Shown here piece by piece: positions 45,649 to 54,301 of a stretch of 64,000 nt of DNA. The DNA is taken from contig NZ_CP012357.1 in NCBI RefSeq assembly GCF_001267155.1, positions 186,001 through 250,000 on the forward strand, read 5' to 3'. The notes under the pieces were generated by a model, which saw only the letters and a program-made list of their open reading frames with translations, did no database searches and had not been told where the DNA came from. A program made the translations under genes and the position numbers. Source of the stretch: Spiroplasma litorale (GTDB lineage: Bacteria > Bacillota_I > Bacilli_A > Mycoplasmatales > Mycoplasmataceae). The number at the start of each line of letters is the position of its first letter. The stretch's first letter is position 1.

Positions 45649-45963
45649 ATGGATTTTGAAAAAAATTTATTAATATCTGAATTTTATGATTATTATAAAA
45701 ACTTGTTAACAGAAAAACAAAGACAGTATTTTGAGCTGTACTTTTTTGAAAATTATTCATTGCAAGAAATAGCTGAAGAAATAGGCGTTTCAAAGAGTGC
45801 AATTCATGATAGCATAAGCAAAACGATTTCTTATTTAAAAGATTTAGAAGAAAAACTTAAATTTGTAAATAAAACTAAATATATTAAAAATGAAATTGAA
45901 AAATTTAAAAAGGAAAAAATATCAAAAGATGACTTTATAGAAAGTATTGAAAAAGAAATATAA
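45649..45963 (+). CDS. ylxM: YlxM (UPF0122) putative SRP-associated helix-turn-helix protein
   Basis: A small protein (104 aa from this start) with a sigma-70 region 4-like helix-turn-helix (YSLQEIAEEIGVSKSAIHDSISK). In Firmicutes ylxM lies between ftsY and ffh and is reported to modulate SRP GTPase activity. In-frame ATGs at 45631, 45634, 45640 and 45649 are all possible; I chose 45649 because homologues begin just before LLISEFYDYYKNLLTEKQ and because it avoids overlap with ftsY. ffh does not follow here; ymdB does, overlapping by 1 bp. Confidence 0.85.
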   Translation: MDFEKNLLISEFYDYYKNLLTEKQRQYFELYFFENYSLQEIAEEIGVSKSAIHDSISKTISYLKDLEEKLKFVNKTKYIKNEIEKFKKEKISKDDFIESIEKEI

Positions 45964-46730
45964 TGAACATTTTATTTATTGGTGACATTTTTAGTTCACC
46001 TGGACGTGATGTATTATCAAACAAATTAAATATTATAGTTAAAAAGCATCAAATTGATTTTATAATTGCAAATGGCGAAAATATTAGCCACGGAAAAGGG
46101 ATTAATAAAAATCATTATAATTTTTTAAAACAGTTAAAAATAAATGTTATTACAAGTGGAAATCACATTTTTAAACAAAAAGAAACATTAGAATATATTT
46201 CTAACTCAAAAGACCTTCTAAGACCTCTGAATATGAATAAAAGCCTTCCAGGTTTGGGCACTAACATTTTTAAATTTAAAGATAAAGAAATAAGAGTAAC
46301 AAATTTAATGGGACAAGTTTTTATGGATAATGTAAATAATCCGTATGAAGCTTTTGATGAAATAATTTTTAAAGATACTTCAAACATACATATTGTAGAT
46401 TTTCATGCAGAAGCATCTGCTGAAAAATTAGCGTTTGCATTTAATTATGATGGTAAAGTTACAGCAATATTAGGAACTCACACTCATATTCAAACTGCAG
46501 ATGAAAGAATAATGCCTAATGGAACTGCTTACATAACTGATGTTGGTATGACTGGATCTTTTGATTCTGTAATTGGTGTAAATCCAGAAGAAGTGATTAT
46601 TAAAGAAAAACTAGGTCTTCAAACTAAATTTGTGCCTTCAACTAAACCTGCAAAAATATCAGCTGTTATAATTAAAATAGATGATACAAACAATAAAGTT
46701 ATTAATATATCAAGGATTAATGAATATTAA
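45963..46730 (+). CDS. ymdB: YmdB-family metallophosphoesterase
   Basis: A 255-aa phosphodiesterase of the YmdB family, described in Bacillus as acting on 2',3'-cyclic nucleotides and affecting RNase Y-linked mRNA levels. Motifs: NILFIGDIFSSPGRD, NGENISHGKGI, TSGNHIFKQKE, VDFHAEASAEK and GTHTHIQTADER. The metal-binding Asp, Asn and His residues are all in place. The start ATG 45963 overlaps the ylxM stop by 1 nt (TAATG). It ends in a terminator. Confidence 0.93.
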   Translation: MNILFIGDIFSSPGRDVLSNKLNIIVKKHQIDFIIANGENISHGKGINKNHYNFLKQLKINVITSGNHIFKQKETLEYISNSKDLLRPLNMNKSLPGLGTNIFKFKDKEIRVTNLMGQVFMDNVNNPYEAFDEIIFKDTSNIHIVDFHAEASAEKLAFAFNYDGKVTAILGTHTHIQTADERIMPNGTAYITDVGMTGSFDSVIGVNPEEVIIKEKLGLQTKFVPSTKPAKISAVIIKIDDTNNKVINISRINEY

Positions 46731-46768
46731 TTATATTTTTAAGTAAAAATAATTAAAAATATAATTAA
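46727..46768 (+). terminator. AT-only inverted repeat after ymdB
   Basis: Perfect 16-bp arms 46727-46742 and 46753-46768 with a 10-nt loop, starting at the ymdB stop codon. It contains no G or C, so its strength is doubtful, but its position fits a terminator. Confidence 0.65.
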
Positions 46769-46777
46769 GTCTTTCAA

Positions 46778-46805
46778 TTGTAAATAAGTAGTAATTTGGT
46801 ATAAT
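46778..46805 (+). promoter_or_regulatory. promoter for the 121-aa gene
   Basis: TTGTAA (46778-46783), a 16-bp spacer, and a perfect TATAAT (46800-46805) preceded by TGG (extended -10). It lies 31 bp before the start codon, and is one of the best promoter matches in the window. Confidence 0.7.
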
Positions 46806-46836
46806 TAATTCAATTAGATTGAATGGAGGACATACA

Positions 46837-47202
46837 ATGAAAAGACATGATAAATTAAGAAATTTACATGAAGCTCTATTCGCATTAGATAAAGAAATCA
46901 AAAATATTTGTAAAGGTATTGAGCAAAGACTTAGAAACAATCACAAGTATCTTGATACTTATCAAAGAGTTCTTACTGAGGTCGAATTCGAAAGAAAAAA
47001 TGAAATGTATGGTAGATCAACTATTTATGATTTTGAAAGAATGAGAATCAATTTAGAACAAGATGCCGGTAATTTAATTTATGAAGCAATTAACGTAATG
47101 GGGAATGATGAATTTATTATAAGAAGACAAAATGTAATATTTGCATTTTGATTCATGGGACAATTTGATGTCTACGCCTTAGACCTTTCAAGAGGGGGAT
47201 AA
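46837..47202 (+). CDS. hypothetical cytoplasmic protein, 121 aa
   Basis: Not recognised. A helical, highly charged protein (MKRHDKLRNLHEALFALDKE, then RRNNHKYL-like basic segments and FERMRINLEQDAGNL), with a C-terminal hydrophobic part AFWFMGQFDVYALDLS. It has no signal peptide. It has a near-perfect ribosome-binding site (GGAGG, 8 nt before ATG 46837), its own promoter and its own terminator, so it is an independent, probably well-expressed gene. One TGA is Trp at 47149. Confidence 0.8.
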
Positions 47203-47206
47203 CCTA

Positions 47207-47236
47207 AATAATAGTTATTATTGTAACTATTATTTT
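47207..47236 (+). terminator. hairpin after the 121-aa gene
   Basis: AATAATAGTTA (47207-47217) pairs with TAACTATTATT (47224-47234), 6-nt loop, then TT. It begins 5 bp after the stop codon. Confidence 0.7.
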
Positions 47237-47265
47237 AATTTTATGAGAGGATTTTTGTTATTAAT

Positions 47266-48192
47266 ATGAATAAATTCTTAATATGAATAATTATTGGAAT
47301 TGTTTTATTTATTTTACTTTTAATTATTATTAGATACTTAATATCTAAAAAACTAACAAAAAAGCATAAAAGAATTGTTAAAAATGAACTAATTAAGAAA
47401 AAGTTTTTTATAACAAGTGATAACTATGAATTGAGATGGCTAGGTGAAATATTACCTGTTTCAAAAAAAATATTAATATGTGTTCATGATTATGGACTTT
47501 CCAGAAAAAGTTTTAAAAATTTTGAAGAATATGTAAGAAAAAATAATAGTGATGTTTCTGTAATTTCATATGATCAAAGAGGAAGTGGCGAAAATAAGTT
47601 TTATAAAAACTTAAATATGGGAAGTCATTTATTAGATTTAGAAGAAATTATAGTTTATATATCTACAAAATATTCAGATAAGGAAATATTTTTAGTAGGG
47701 GAAGGTTTTGGGTCAAACTTAGCGTCTTATTTTAGTGATAACAAAAGAATAAAAAAAATTATTTTTGTTTCAATGCATTTAAATCAGATAATACATAAAA
47801 GTTTCAAAGTTATATTTAAGATTTTAATGGCCTCATTAATTTCTACTAATATACAAATAAAACAAAAAATATATATTGAAGATTGTGTTTCAAAAATTGA
47901 TGATAATAATATTATTGATATCGATTTTGTATCACATAAAAAAATGAAAAACTTATTACAAATAAGAAAAATTAATTCAAAAATTAAAAAAAACATAGTA
48001 AAAAATGTTAAAAAATACGTATTTTTACTACCGGGTATTGATATTTTTGTTAAAAAAAATACATTTATTAATATATTTAATGATGAAAAGTTAAAAGACC
48101 TAAAAATTGATAAATTGAGTTCTAAAAAACATTATGTTTTTTATGAAAAAAATAATATAGAAATTTTCAAAACAATAATAAATAATATATAG
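47266..48192 (+). CDS. membrane-anchored alpha/beta-hydrolase fold protein
   Basis: A 308-aa protein. The N-terminal hydrophobic helix at about 3-25 (very Ile/Leu-rich) anchors it. The hydrolase-like core has LICVHDYGLSRKSF (oxyanion-hole region), YDQRGSGEN, and a nucleophile-elbow segment VGEGFGSNLASYF. At the elbow the family pattern is GxSxG, but here it is GEGFG: Glu stands where the catalytic Ser should be. The late LLPGIDIFVKKNT and KHYVFYEKNN segments recall the Asp and His strands. It may be a non-catalytic or altered-mechanism member; the substrate is unknown. The start ATG 47266 is somewhat far (14 nt) from GAGAGG. Confidence 0.75.
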
Positions 48193-48236
48193 TTTTTGAT
48201 ATTATTATTATGCTATTTATAAAATAAGGAGATAAT

Positions 48237-49370
48237 ATGAAAAAATTTTTTACTAGTGAATCAGTTTCAGAAGGACATCCAGATAAACTGTGCGATCAAA
48301 TATCAGATGCAATATTAGATGCTTGTCTTGAACAAGACTCTAATTCAAAAGTTGCATGTGAAGTTTTTGTTACAGATAATTATTTAGTTATAGGAGGAGA
48401 AATATCTTCATCTGCTAAAGTAGATTACAAAGAAATTGCCAAATTTGTATTAAAAAGAGTAGGTTACAAAAATGGTGAAACAGGTATTGATCCTGAAAAT
48501 TGTGAAATAGTTATTAAAATTAATCAACAATCAAAAGATATTTCAATTGGTGTTGATAAAGAAGATATGGGTGCAGGAGACCAAGGAATTATGTTTGGTT
48601 ATGCAACAAATGAAACTTCAAATTATATGCCTTGTGCAATTCAATTAGCTCACGATTTAGTTCATCTTGCTTCAAAACTAAGAAAGTTGAATGAATTTAA
48701 ATTTGCTCAGCCTGATATGAAATCACAAGTTACAATGGATTATGAAAATTTAAAAAACCCAAGAATTGATACAATATTGATGTCTATTCAGCATGATGAA
48801 AACTATGATGAAAAAGAATTTAAAAATTTTATCAAAGAAAATATAATGAATGTTATTGCAAAAAAACATAATCTAAATACAGATTTTAAAGTTTTGATTA
48901 ACCCAACTGGTAGATTTGTTATTGGTGGTCCTAAAAGCGACACAGGACTAACAGGACGTAAAATAATTGTTGATACATATGGTGGTTATTCTAGACATGG
49001 TGGTGGAGCATTTTCGGGGAAGGATCCATCAAAAGTTGACAGAAGTGCTGCTTATATGGCGAGATATGTAGCTAAAAATGTTGTAGCTGCAGGTCTGGCG
49101 GACCAATTAGAAATCCAATTAAGTTATGCAATCGGAGTATCTAAGCCAATATCAATTTTTGTCGAAGCTTTTGGAACAAATAAAGTTCCGTATGCAATAA
49201 TTTACAAAGCAATTGAAGAAACTTTTGATTTTAGAGTTCAATCAATTATTGACTCATTAGATTTAAAAAAACCGGTTTACTTTAGAACAAGTAAATATGG
49301 ACATTTTGGTAAAAAAGAATTTAGTTGAGAAAGATTAGATAAAGTTAGAATTTTAGAAAGATATTTATAA
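48237..49370 (+). CDS. metK: S-adenosylmethionine synthetase
   Basis: Makes SAM from methionine and ATP. It has 377 aa. Motifs: SEGHPDKLCDQISDAILD at 11-28, GAGDQGIMFGYA, NPTGRFVIGGPKSDTGLTGR and the P-loop-like GGGAFSGKDPSKVDRS. One TGA Trp lies near the end. The start is ATG 48237, after AAGGAG. I see no SAM riboswitch in the 44-bp gap upstream. It supplies the methyltransferases and radical-SAM enzyme in this window. cutC overlaps its stop (TAATG). Confidence 0.98.
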
Positions 49371-50029
49371 TGTATCTAGAAGTAATTGCAAAAGATTTAG
49401 AAGACGTTAAAGATATTAATAATACTAGTGCAAATAGAATTGAACTTTGTAAAGACTTATTAGTTGGAGGCTTAACGCCAGATTTTGATTTAATAAAACA
49501 AGCAACTGAATTATCTAAATTACCTATAAATGTAATTGTTAGAAGAACGCATGAAAATTTTGTTTATTCTAAACAAGAAAAAAAACAAATATTAGAAGAC
49601 ATTAGTTTTATAAAACAAACAAAAGCAAACGGTATTGTTTTTGGTGCATTAACTAAAAAAAATAAAATTGATATTAAATTTTTAAAAAAAGTTATTAAAG
49701 CAAAAGGTAATAAAGAAATAACTTTTCATAAAGCTTTTGATGAAGTTAATAATTTTGTCAAAAGTTATAAAATATTAAATAAATTAAATGTCACATCAGT
49801 TTTAACATCGGGAGGTTTAGATCTTGCAAATGGTATTGATATTTTAAATAAGTTAAAAAAACTAGATTTAAAAACCATAATTTTAGTAGGTGGAGGAGTA
49901 ACGAAGGATAACTTTAGTAGCATAAAAAAAATATCAGGTTTTGTACACATTGGTAGACTTGCTAGAAAAAATAACTCCTGAGAACAACCGATTAATAAAG
50001 AAACAATAAATAATTTAATTAAAAAATAA
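49370..50029 (+). CDS. cutC: CutC family protein
   Basis: A TIM-barrel protein of 219 aa, historically linked to copper handling, though its molecular role is unsettled. Family segments: ANRIELCKDLLVGGLTPDF, INVIVRRTHENFVYS, KANGIVFGALTK, ITFHKAFDEV, VLTSGG and ILVGGGVT. The ATG uses the A of the metK stop codon (TAATG), so translation is coupled. One TGA is Trp at 49979. The 112 bp that follow contain the promoter region of the lipoyl protein. Confidence 0.9.
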
Positions 50030-50085
50030 ATACTCATGAATATTCTTTTTATTAATACTTAAATAGGTTTTTTGTTTTAAAACTC

Positions 50086-50091
50086 TATAAT
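50086..50091 (+). promoter_or_regulatory. putative -10 box for the lipoyl-domain gene
   Basis: A perfect TATAAT, 50 bp before the start codon in a 112-bp gap after cutC. The -35 is unclear. Confidence 0.35.
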
Positions 50092-50141
50092 AATAGTGTA
50101 AAATACTTATATGAAGTATTAATAAAAGGGGCGAAATAATA

Positions 50142-51581
50142 ATGGAACGTATATTTTTTAATAATAACAAAAATTTAAAAGGCATAGTTGATGAAGTTTT
50201 TGTTAAAGAAGGGCAGCCAGTTAAAGTTGGTGATGTTTTAACAACAATTTCAACTCAATTAGAAAAAGTTAATGTAATATCACCAATTGATGGAGTTATC
50301 AAAAATGTATATATAATTGATTCGCTTATTGTATCTTGTAATGATACACTTTTTGAAGTTGTTACACACAATGAACTTTTAGAACTTACTAAAGAACCTA
50401 ATAATATAAACGATACTTTAAGAGAAGGTCTTGATGAATTTAATTATTTTGATAATTTTGATAATGTTGAGTCAGACCCAATAGTTGATTCATTAGAAAA
50501 AAAACTAGATCAAGAAACTCAAATCGCTCCTAATAACTTAAATGATAAAATAATTTTTAATAATCATACATTACCAAGAACAGAAATAAACGTAAGTAAA
50601 AAAGAACATGATCTACTTAATAAAAATCTAGTTCAGATAAACGACTCAATCACTCAGGAATTAAGTTTTTTTACAAATAATACTTCATTGGAAATGGAAA
50701 ATAATGTTTTTAAGGAAGAAACAAAAACATTTATTCCAAAATTTAATCAAGAAAATATTATTAAAGAAGAAATCAAAAAAGATTTAGAAAAAGAAAAAGA
50801 AAAATTTAATGATTTATTGGATAGCAAACGTTTAAGTAATTCTATAAATGAAAAAAATAATTACTTTGAAAAAAAAGATATAATTGATACTAAAGTCGAA
50901 AAAGACCTTAGCACTTTAAATGATTTTAATCAAGACAAAAAAACAAACTCTGAAATTAATGGGTCATTATATAAAGAAAAAGAAATAAATATTAAAAAAG
51001 ACAATTTGCAATCAGAAAAAGTAGAATTTTTAAATACAAATTCATCAATTAATCTATCTTTAAATATAAATCAATTATTGAATCTTCAAGACATTCTTTA
51101 TAAACCTTCATTTGAAAAAAACATAGAAATTAAAACTTCAACTCTTCTAATAAAAGCGTTAGCAATGTCATTGGATAGTTTAAATTTTTATGAAAATAAA
51201 GATGAAAAAAATATAACAATAATCAAAAAAACAAATACAGATTTTTTTAAAAAAACATTTAGTCATATTAATTACAATTTAAATATTTTTGATATTCAAA
51301 ATATATTTAATAACTCTAATTTAAGCTATAAAAAAACCGATTTTGTTATATACGATTTTATAGAATATAGAAATGTTATATCAAGTTTTAATATATATGA
51401 TGAATCTATTTTTTCAATCTCATTAAATAATATTAATCAACTTATTAATAATGATGGAACTATGTATAATAATTTAAATTTAAATATTTCATATAACAAC
51501 AAGTTCGTAAGTATAGATAAAACTTTAAAGTTTATTGATGTTTTAACAAATTTAATAGAAAACCCAGGTTATTTAATTTAA
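50142..51581 (+). CDS. lipoyl-domain protein with degenerate E2 acyltransferase-like C-terminus
   Basis: It has 479 aa. Residues 1-75 are a lipoyl/biotinyl domain (VDEVFVKEGQPVKVGDVL, then STQLEKVNVISPIDGVIKN), with the modifiable Lys probably K42. Residues 85-300 are a low-complexity, Asn/Lys/Glu-rich linker. Residues about 305-479 follow the layout of 2-oxoacid dehydrogenase E2 catalytic domains: TSTLLIKALAMSLDSLNFY for the SxxLLKAxAxAL segment, and a final IDVLTNLIENPGYLI. The active-site DHRxxDG is replaced by YNNKFVSIDKT, so the catalytic His is lost. It lies outside any pdh operon. It may be a lipoyl carrier or scaffold rather than an acyltransferase. Start ATG after AAAGGGGCG. Confidence 0.7.
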   Translation: MERIFFNNNKNLKGIVDEVFVKEGQPVKVGDVLTTISTQLEKVNVISPIDGVIKNVYIIDSLIVSCNDTLFEVVTHNELLELTKEPNNINDTLREGLDEFNYFDNFDNVESDPIVDSLEKKLDQETQIAPNNLNDKIIFNNHTLPRTEINVSKKEHDLLNKNLVQINDSITQELSFFTNNTSLEMENNVFKEETKTFIPKFNQENIIKEEIKKDLEKEKEKFNDLLDSKRLSNSINEKNNYFEKKDIIDTKVEKDLSTLNDFNQDKKTNSEINGSLYKEKEINIKKDNLQSEKVEFLNTNSSINLSLNINQLLNLQDILYKPSFEKNIEIKTSTLLIKALAMSLDSLNFYENKDEKNITIIKKTNTDFFKKTFSHINYNLNIFDIQNIFNNSNLSYKKTDFVIYDFIEYRNVISSFNIYDESIFSISLNNINQLINNDGTMYNNLNLNISYNNKFVSIDKTLKFIDVLTNLIENPGYLI

Positions 51582-51599
51582 TTAAAATAAGGAGCATTT

Positions 51600-52565
51600 A
51601 TGATAAGTGATTTAAATTTAGAAGCAAAAAGTGTAAATTTAACAGCAAGAATTGAAAGAGTTGTTTTATCAACTGGAAACAATGGTCTCAATTACTTAAT
51701 AGTTCACCTAATTGATAAAACAGGTAGAATAGAAGCCAGATTATGAAATGTCTCTGATGATGATATATTAAATTTGAAAGCTGGTTCTATTGTTAAAATA
51801 GAAGCGAATATAAATAGTTATAGACACCAATTACAATTAAAAATAAATAACTATGTTATTATTCAAGAAGAAGAATTTGATGATTATAAAATCTCTCACG
51901 ATATGTTCTCAATTAATGCTCCTTTAAATATAGACCAAAAATTTAAAGAATTATTAAATTTTATAGAGTCTTTAAAAAATGATAACTATAAAAATATTAC
52001 AATAAGTTTATTAAAAGAGTATGAAGAAGATTTTAAAAACTATCCAGCAGCCGTAAGTATTCATCATAACGTCGTTGGTGGATTATTTTGACACAGTAGT
52101 TCAATTTTAGAAGCTGCAATGGCTCTAAAAAAAGTATATTCATTTATTGAAATTGATTGAGATTTAGTTTATTGTGGGGCTATTTTGCATGATATTGGTA
52201 AAGTAATTGAACTAGAGGGAAAAAATGCGAGTGAGTATACTTCAAAAGGAAAATTACTAGGACATATATCAATAGGAAGTAATTTTGTATTTGATAAAGC
52301 AAAAAGTTTGAAAATTGAATCTGAAGACACAATTAAGTTGCAACATGTTATATTATCAAGTCATGGAAAAAATGAATTTGGATCACCGATTGAGCCGTTA
52401 CTGATAGAAAGCATAATTATATCAACATTAGATAGTTTAGATGCTCGGTTATATAGAGTTAATGAAGAGTTAAAAAAAGTGTCCAATAGTAATTGAACAC
52501 CAAGAATATTATCTGAAGATGGAAGAAGTTTTTTAAGGCATTTTGAAAAACCTAAAAAAAACTAA
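51600..52565 (+). CDS. yhaM: 3'-5' exoribonuclease YhaM family
   Basis: It has 321 aa with two domains: an N-terminal OB-fold (NLTARIERVVLSTGN, DKTGRIEARLWNVSDDD, GSIVKIEANINSYRHQLQL) and a C-terminal HD domain (AVSIHHNVVGGLFWHS, then the HDIGK motif). This is the YhaM/Cbf1 layout, a 3'-5' exonuclease acting on RNA and single-stranded DNA. Start ATG 51600 after AAGGAG. TGA codons are Trp. It is convergent with hit, with a 4-bp overlap of the two ends. Confidence 0.9.
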
Positions 52566-52981
52566 TTTTCCTTAAATTCAGATATTTTTTTATATATTTC
52601 AGATACAGGTAAATCATCTGTGTTTTTATTAATTTTAAATGTATATCCATCAGATTTAACATATTTTGGAATTATGTGCTCATGGTAATGAAATACAGTT
52701 TGAAATGCTTCTACGCCTTGATTTGATACATAATTATATCCTTTTGGTTTTAAAGATTTATTTAATATTTTTATAGCCTCTTTTTTTGTCTTCATAACTT
52801 CATATATTAAACTAATATCTGTACTTTCGAAATCGTCATAGTGTTTTTTAGGAATAACTAAACAATGACCTTCTGAGTTTGGAGATAAGTCTAAAAAACA
52901 TACTGTGTATTCATTTTCATAAATTATGTTAGAGTTAATTTCTTTATTTGCAATCTTACAAAATATACAGCTTTGATCCAT
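52562..52981 (-). CDS. hit: HIT family nucleotide hydrolase
   Basis: A 139-aa histidine-triad protein that hydrolyses nucleotide-phosphate bonds of small nucleotides (Hint-like). N-terminal CIFCKIANKEINSN, then HCLVIPKKHYDDF, and the triad HYHEHIIPK. Start ATG 52981 after GGTGAACAA. Only 43 bp separate its start from IS copy D, whose end may supply its -35 box. Confidence 0.93.
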   Translation of the reverse strand: MDQSCIFCKIANKEINSNIIYENEYTVCFLDLSPNSEGHCLVIPKKHYDDFESTDISLIYEVMKTKKEAIKILNKSLKPKGYNYVSNQGVEAFQTVFHYHEHIIPKYVKSDGYTFKINKNTDDLPVSEIYKKISEFKEN

Positions 52982-53006
52982 ATTTGTTCACCTCAAGATT
53001 TATTTT

Positions 53007-53036
53007 ATAATAAAAAAAACTAATTGAAATTGTCAA
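53007..53036 (-). promoter_or_regulatory. possible hybrid promoter of hit, -35 from the IS end
   Basis: On the minus strand a perfect TTGACA (53036-53031), inside the end of IS copy D, is followed after 18 bp by TATTAT (53012-53007), in unique sequence 26 bp before the hit start codon. Outward -35 boxes at IS ends that form promoters with host -10 boxes are well known. Confidence 0.5.
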
Positions 53037-54285
53037 TTAAAATTAACATTAAAAAGATACTTTCTCCATACAAATTTCGTATGGAGTTTTTTTATGCTTT
53101 AGAGAAGGTCTAACATAATTATAAAACTCTATATAGTGTGAGATAATTTTATAAATATTTGAATAATGTAGTTCTTTTACTTTATATGTATATATACATT
53201 CATTTTTAAAAGTCCCAAAAAAAGACTCACACGCACCATTATCTGGGGAGTTTCCTCTTCTTGACATAGAAATATTTATATTATTATTTTTACATAATCT
53301 TTCTCAAGTTTCATTTGTATATGGTGATCCTTGATCTGAGTGGATTATCTTTGGTGCACCTCTTTTTTTAATAGCGCTAATTAAATTTGTATGACATAAT
53401 ATATTATTAGAACTAACTGATAACTTTCAATCAATAATTTCTGAATTGAACAAATCCTTTATAACAGATAAATATACATTTCCATTAATACTTTTTATGT
53501 AAGTTACATCTGTTACTCATTTTTCATTTATGTTTTTAGATTTAAAGTTTCTATTTAGTAAATTTTCAAATCTTAATGGACCTGATTTATCATAGTTTGG
53601 AACTTTCTTTTTCTTCACTGCTTTTAAACTCATTATTTTCATATATCTATAAACAACTCAAGGTTTTAAACTTTTTTTAAAGTATTTGTTTAAAAACAAA
53701 GTTATCATATTATAGCCATATCTTTTTTTAAACAAGTAAAAAAGACATCTTATCTTAATTGCTAAAATTTTATTATAATTTTTATATTTTGGTTTTCCAT
53801 TTTTGAGTCATTTTAAATATTCATACCTTGAAATTTTTAAATATAAACAAGATAATTTCAAAGAAAACATTTTTTTAACATTAAAAATGGCGAAGTACTT
53901 TTCCTTAGTTGTCTTCAGTAAATGCTTTTTTAAAGCTCTCCAGTTTCAAAGTTTCTCTTAAATCTTCAATGCACATATCATCAGGTTCTTTAAAAATTCA
54001 ATCATGAGATTTAAATTTTTTAATATTTCCTTTTGCCTGGTTTCCGCTACCTCATTCAAGAGCGCCTTCACCTTTAACTTTTACCTCTGATTTTCATCTT
54101 TTAATTGTGCTAGTACTAATATCAAACTTTAATGCCGCATTTAAAATACCATTTTTTTTTGATTCATTAATTATATTAAGTTTTTCATTTTTTGTTCATT
54201 GTTTTGCCATATAAAAAGAACACCTTTCAATAAAATTTTAACAATAAAAGTACTTTTTTACTGTCGATTTTATTTTAGATGTTCA
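53025..54285 (-). mobile_element. IS3-family insertion sequence, copy D (decayed)
   Basis: A 1261-bp element in minus orientation and the most diverged of the four. Flanks AAT (53022-53024) and AAT (54286-54288) are an exact 3-bp target duplication. Outside them, A8CTA (53013-53023) and TAGGT8 (54290-54301) are the arms of a hairpin that must have been the terminator of the lipoprotein gene ending at 54302. The inserted DNA thus sits in its loop. Confidence 0.93.
53049..54210 (-). pseudogene. IS3-family transposase, copy D, frameshifted
   Basis: A 2-base deletion near 53938 (AAAGCTCTCCAG against AAAGCTCGTTCCAG in copy B, plus-strand reading) breaks the frame between the HTH and DDE parts. 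Several substitutions are also present (for example CTTCAGTAAATG for CTTCGCCAAATG). The length 1162 agrees with a net loss of two. The final 72 codons still read MSRRGNSPDNGACESFFGT. Confidence 0.9.
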
Positions 54286-54301
54286 AATAAATAGGTTTTT
54301 T

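Noticed and set aside
48193-48236. SAM riboswitch before metK
   Set aside because: Only 44 AT-rich bases with no structured or GC-containing element; too short for any known SAM riboswitch class.
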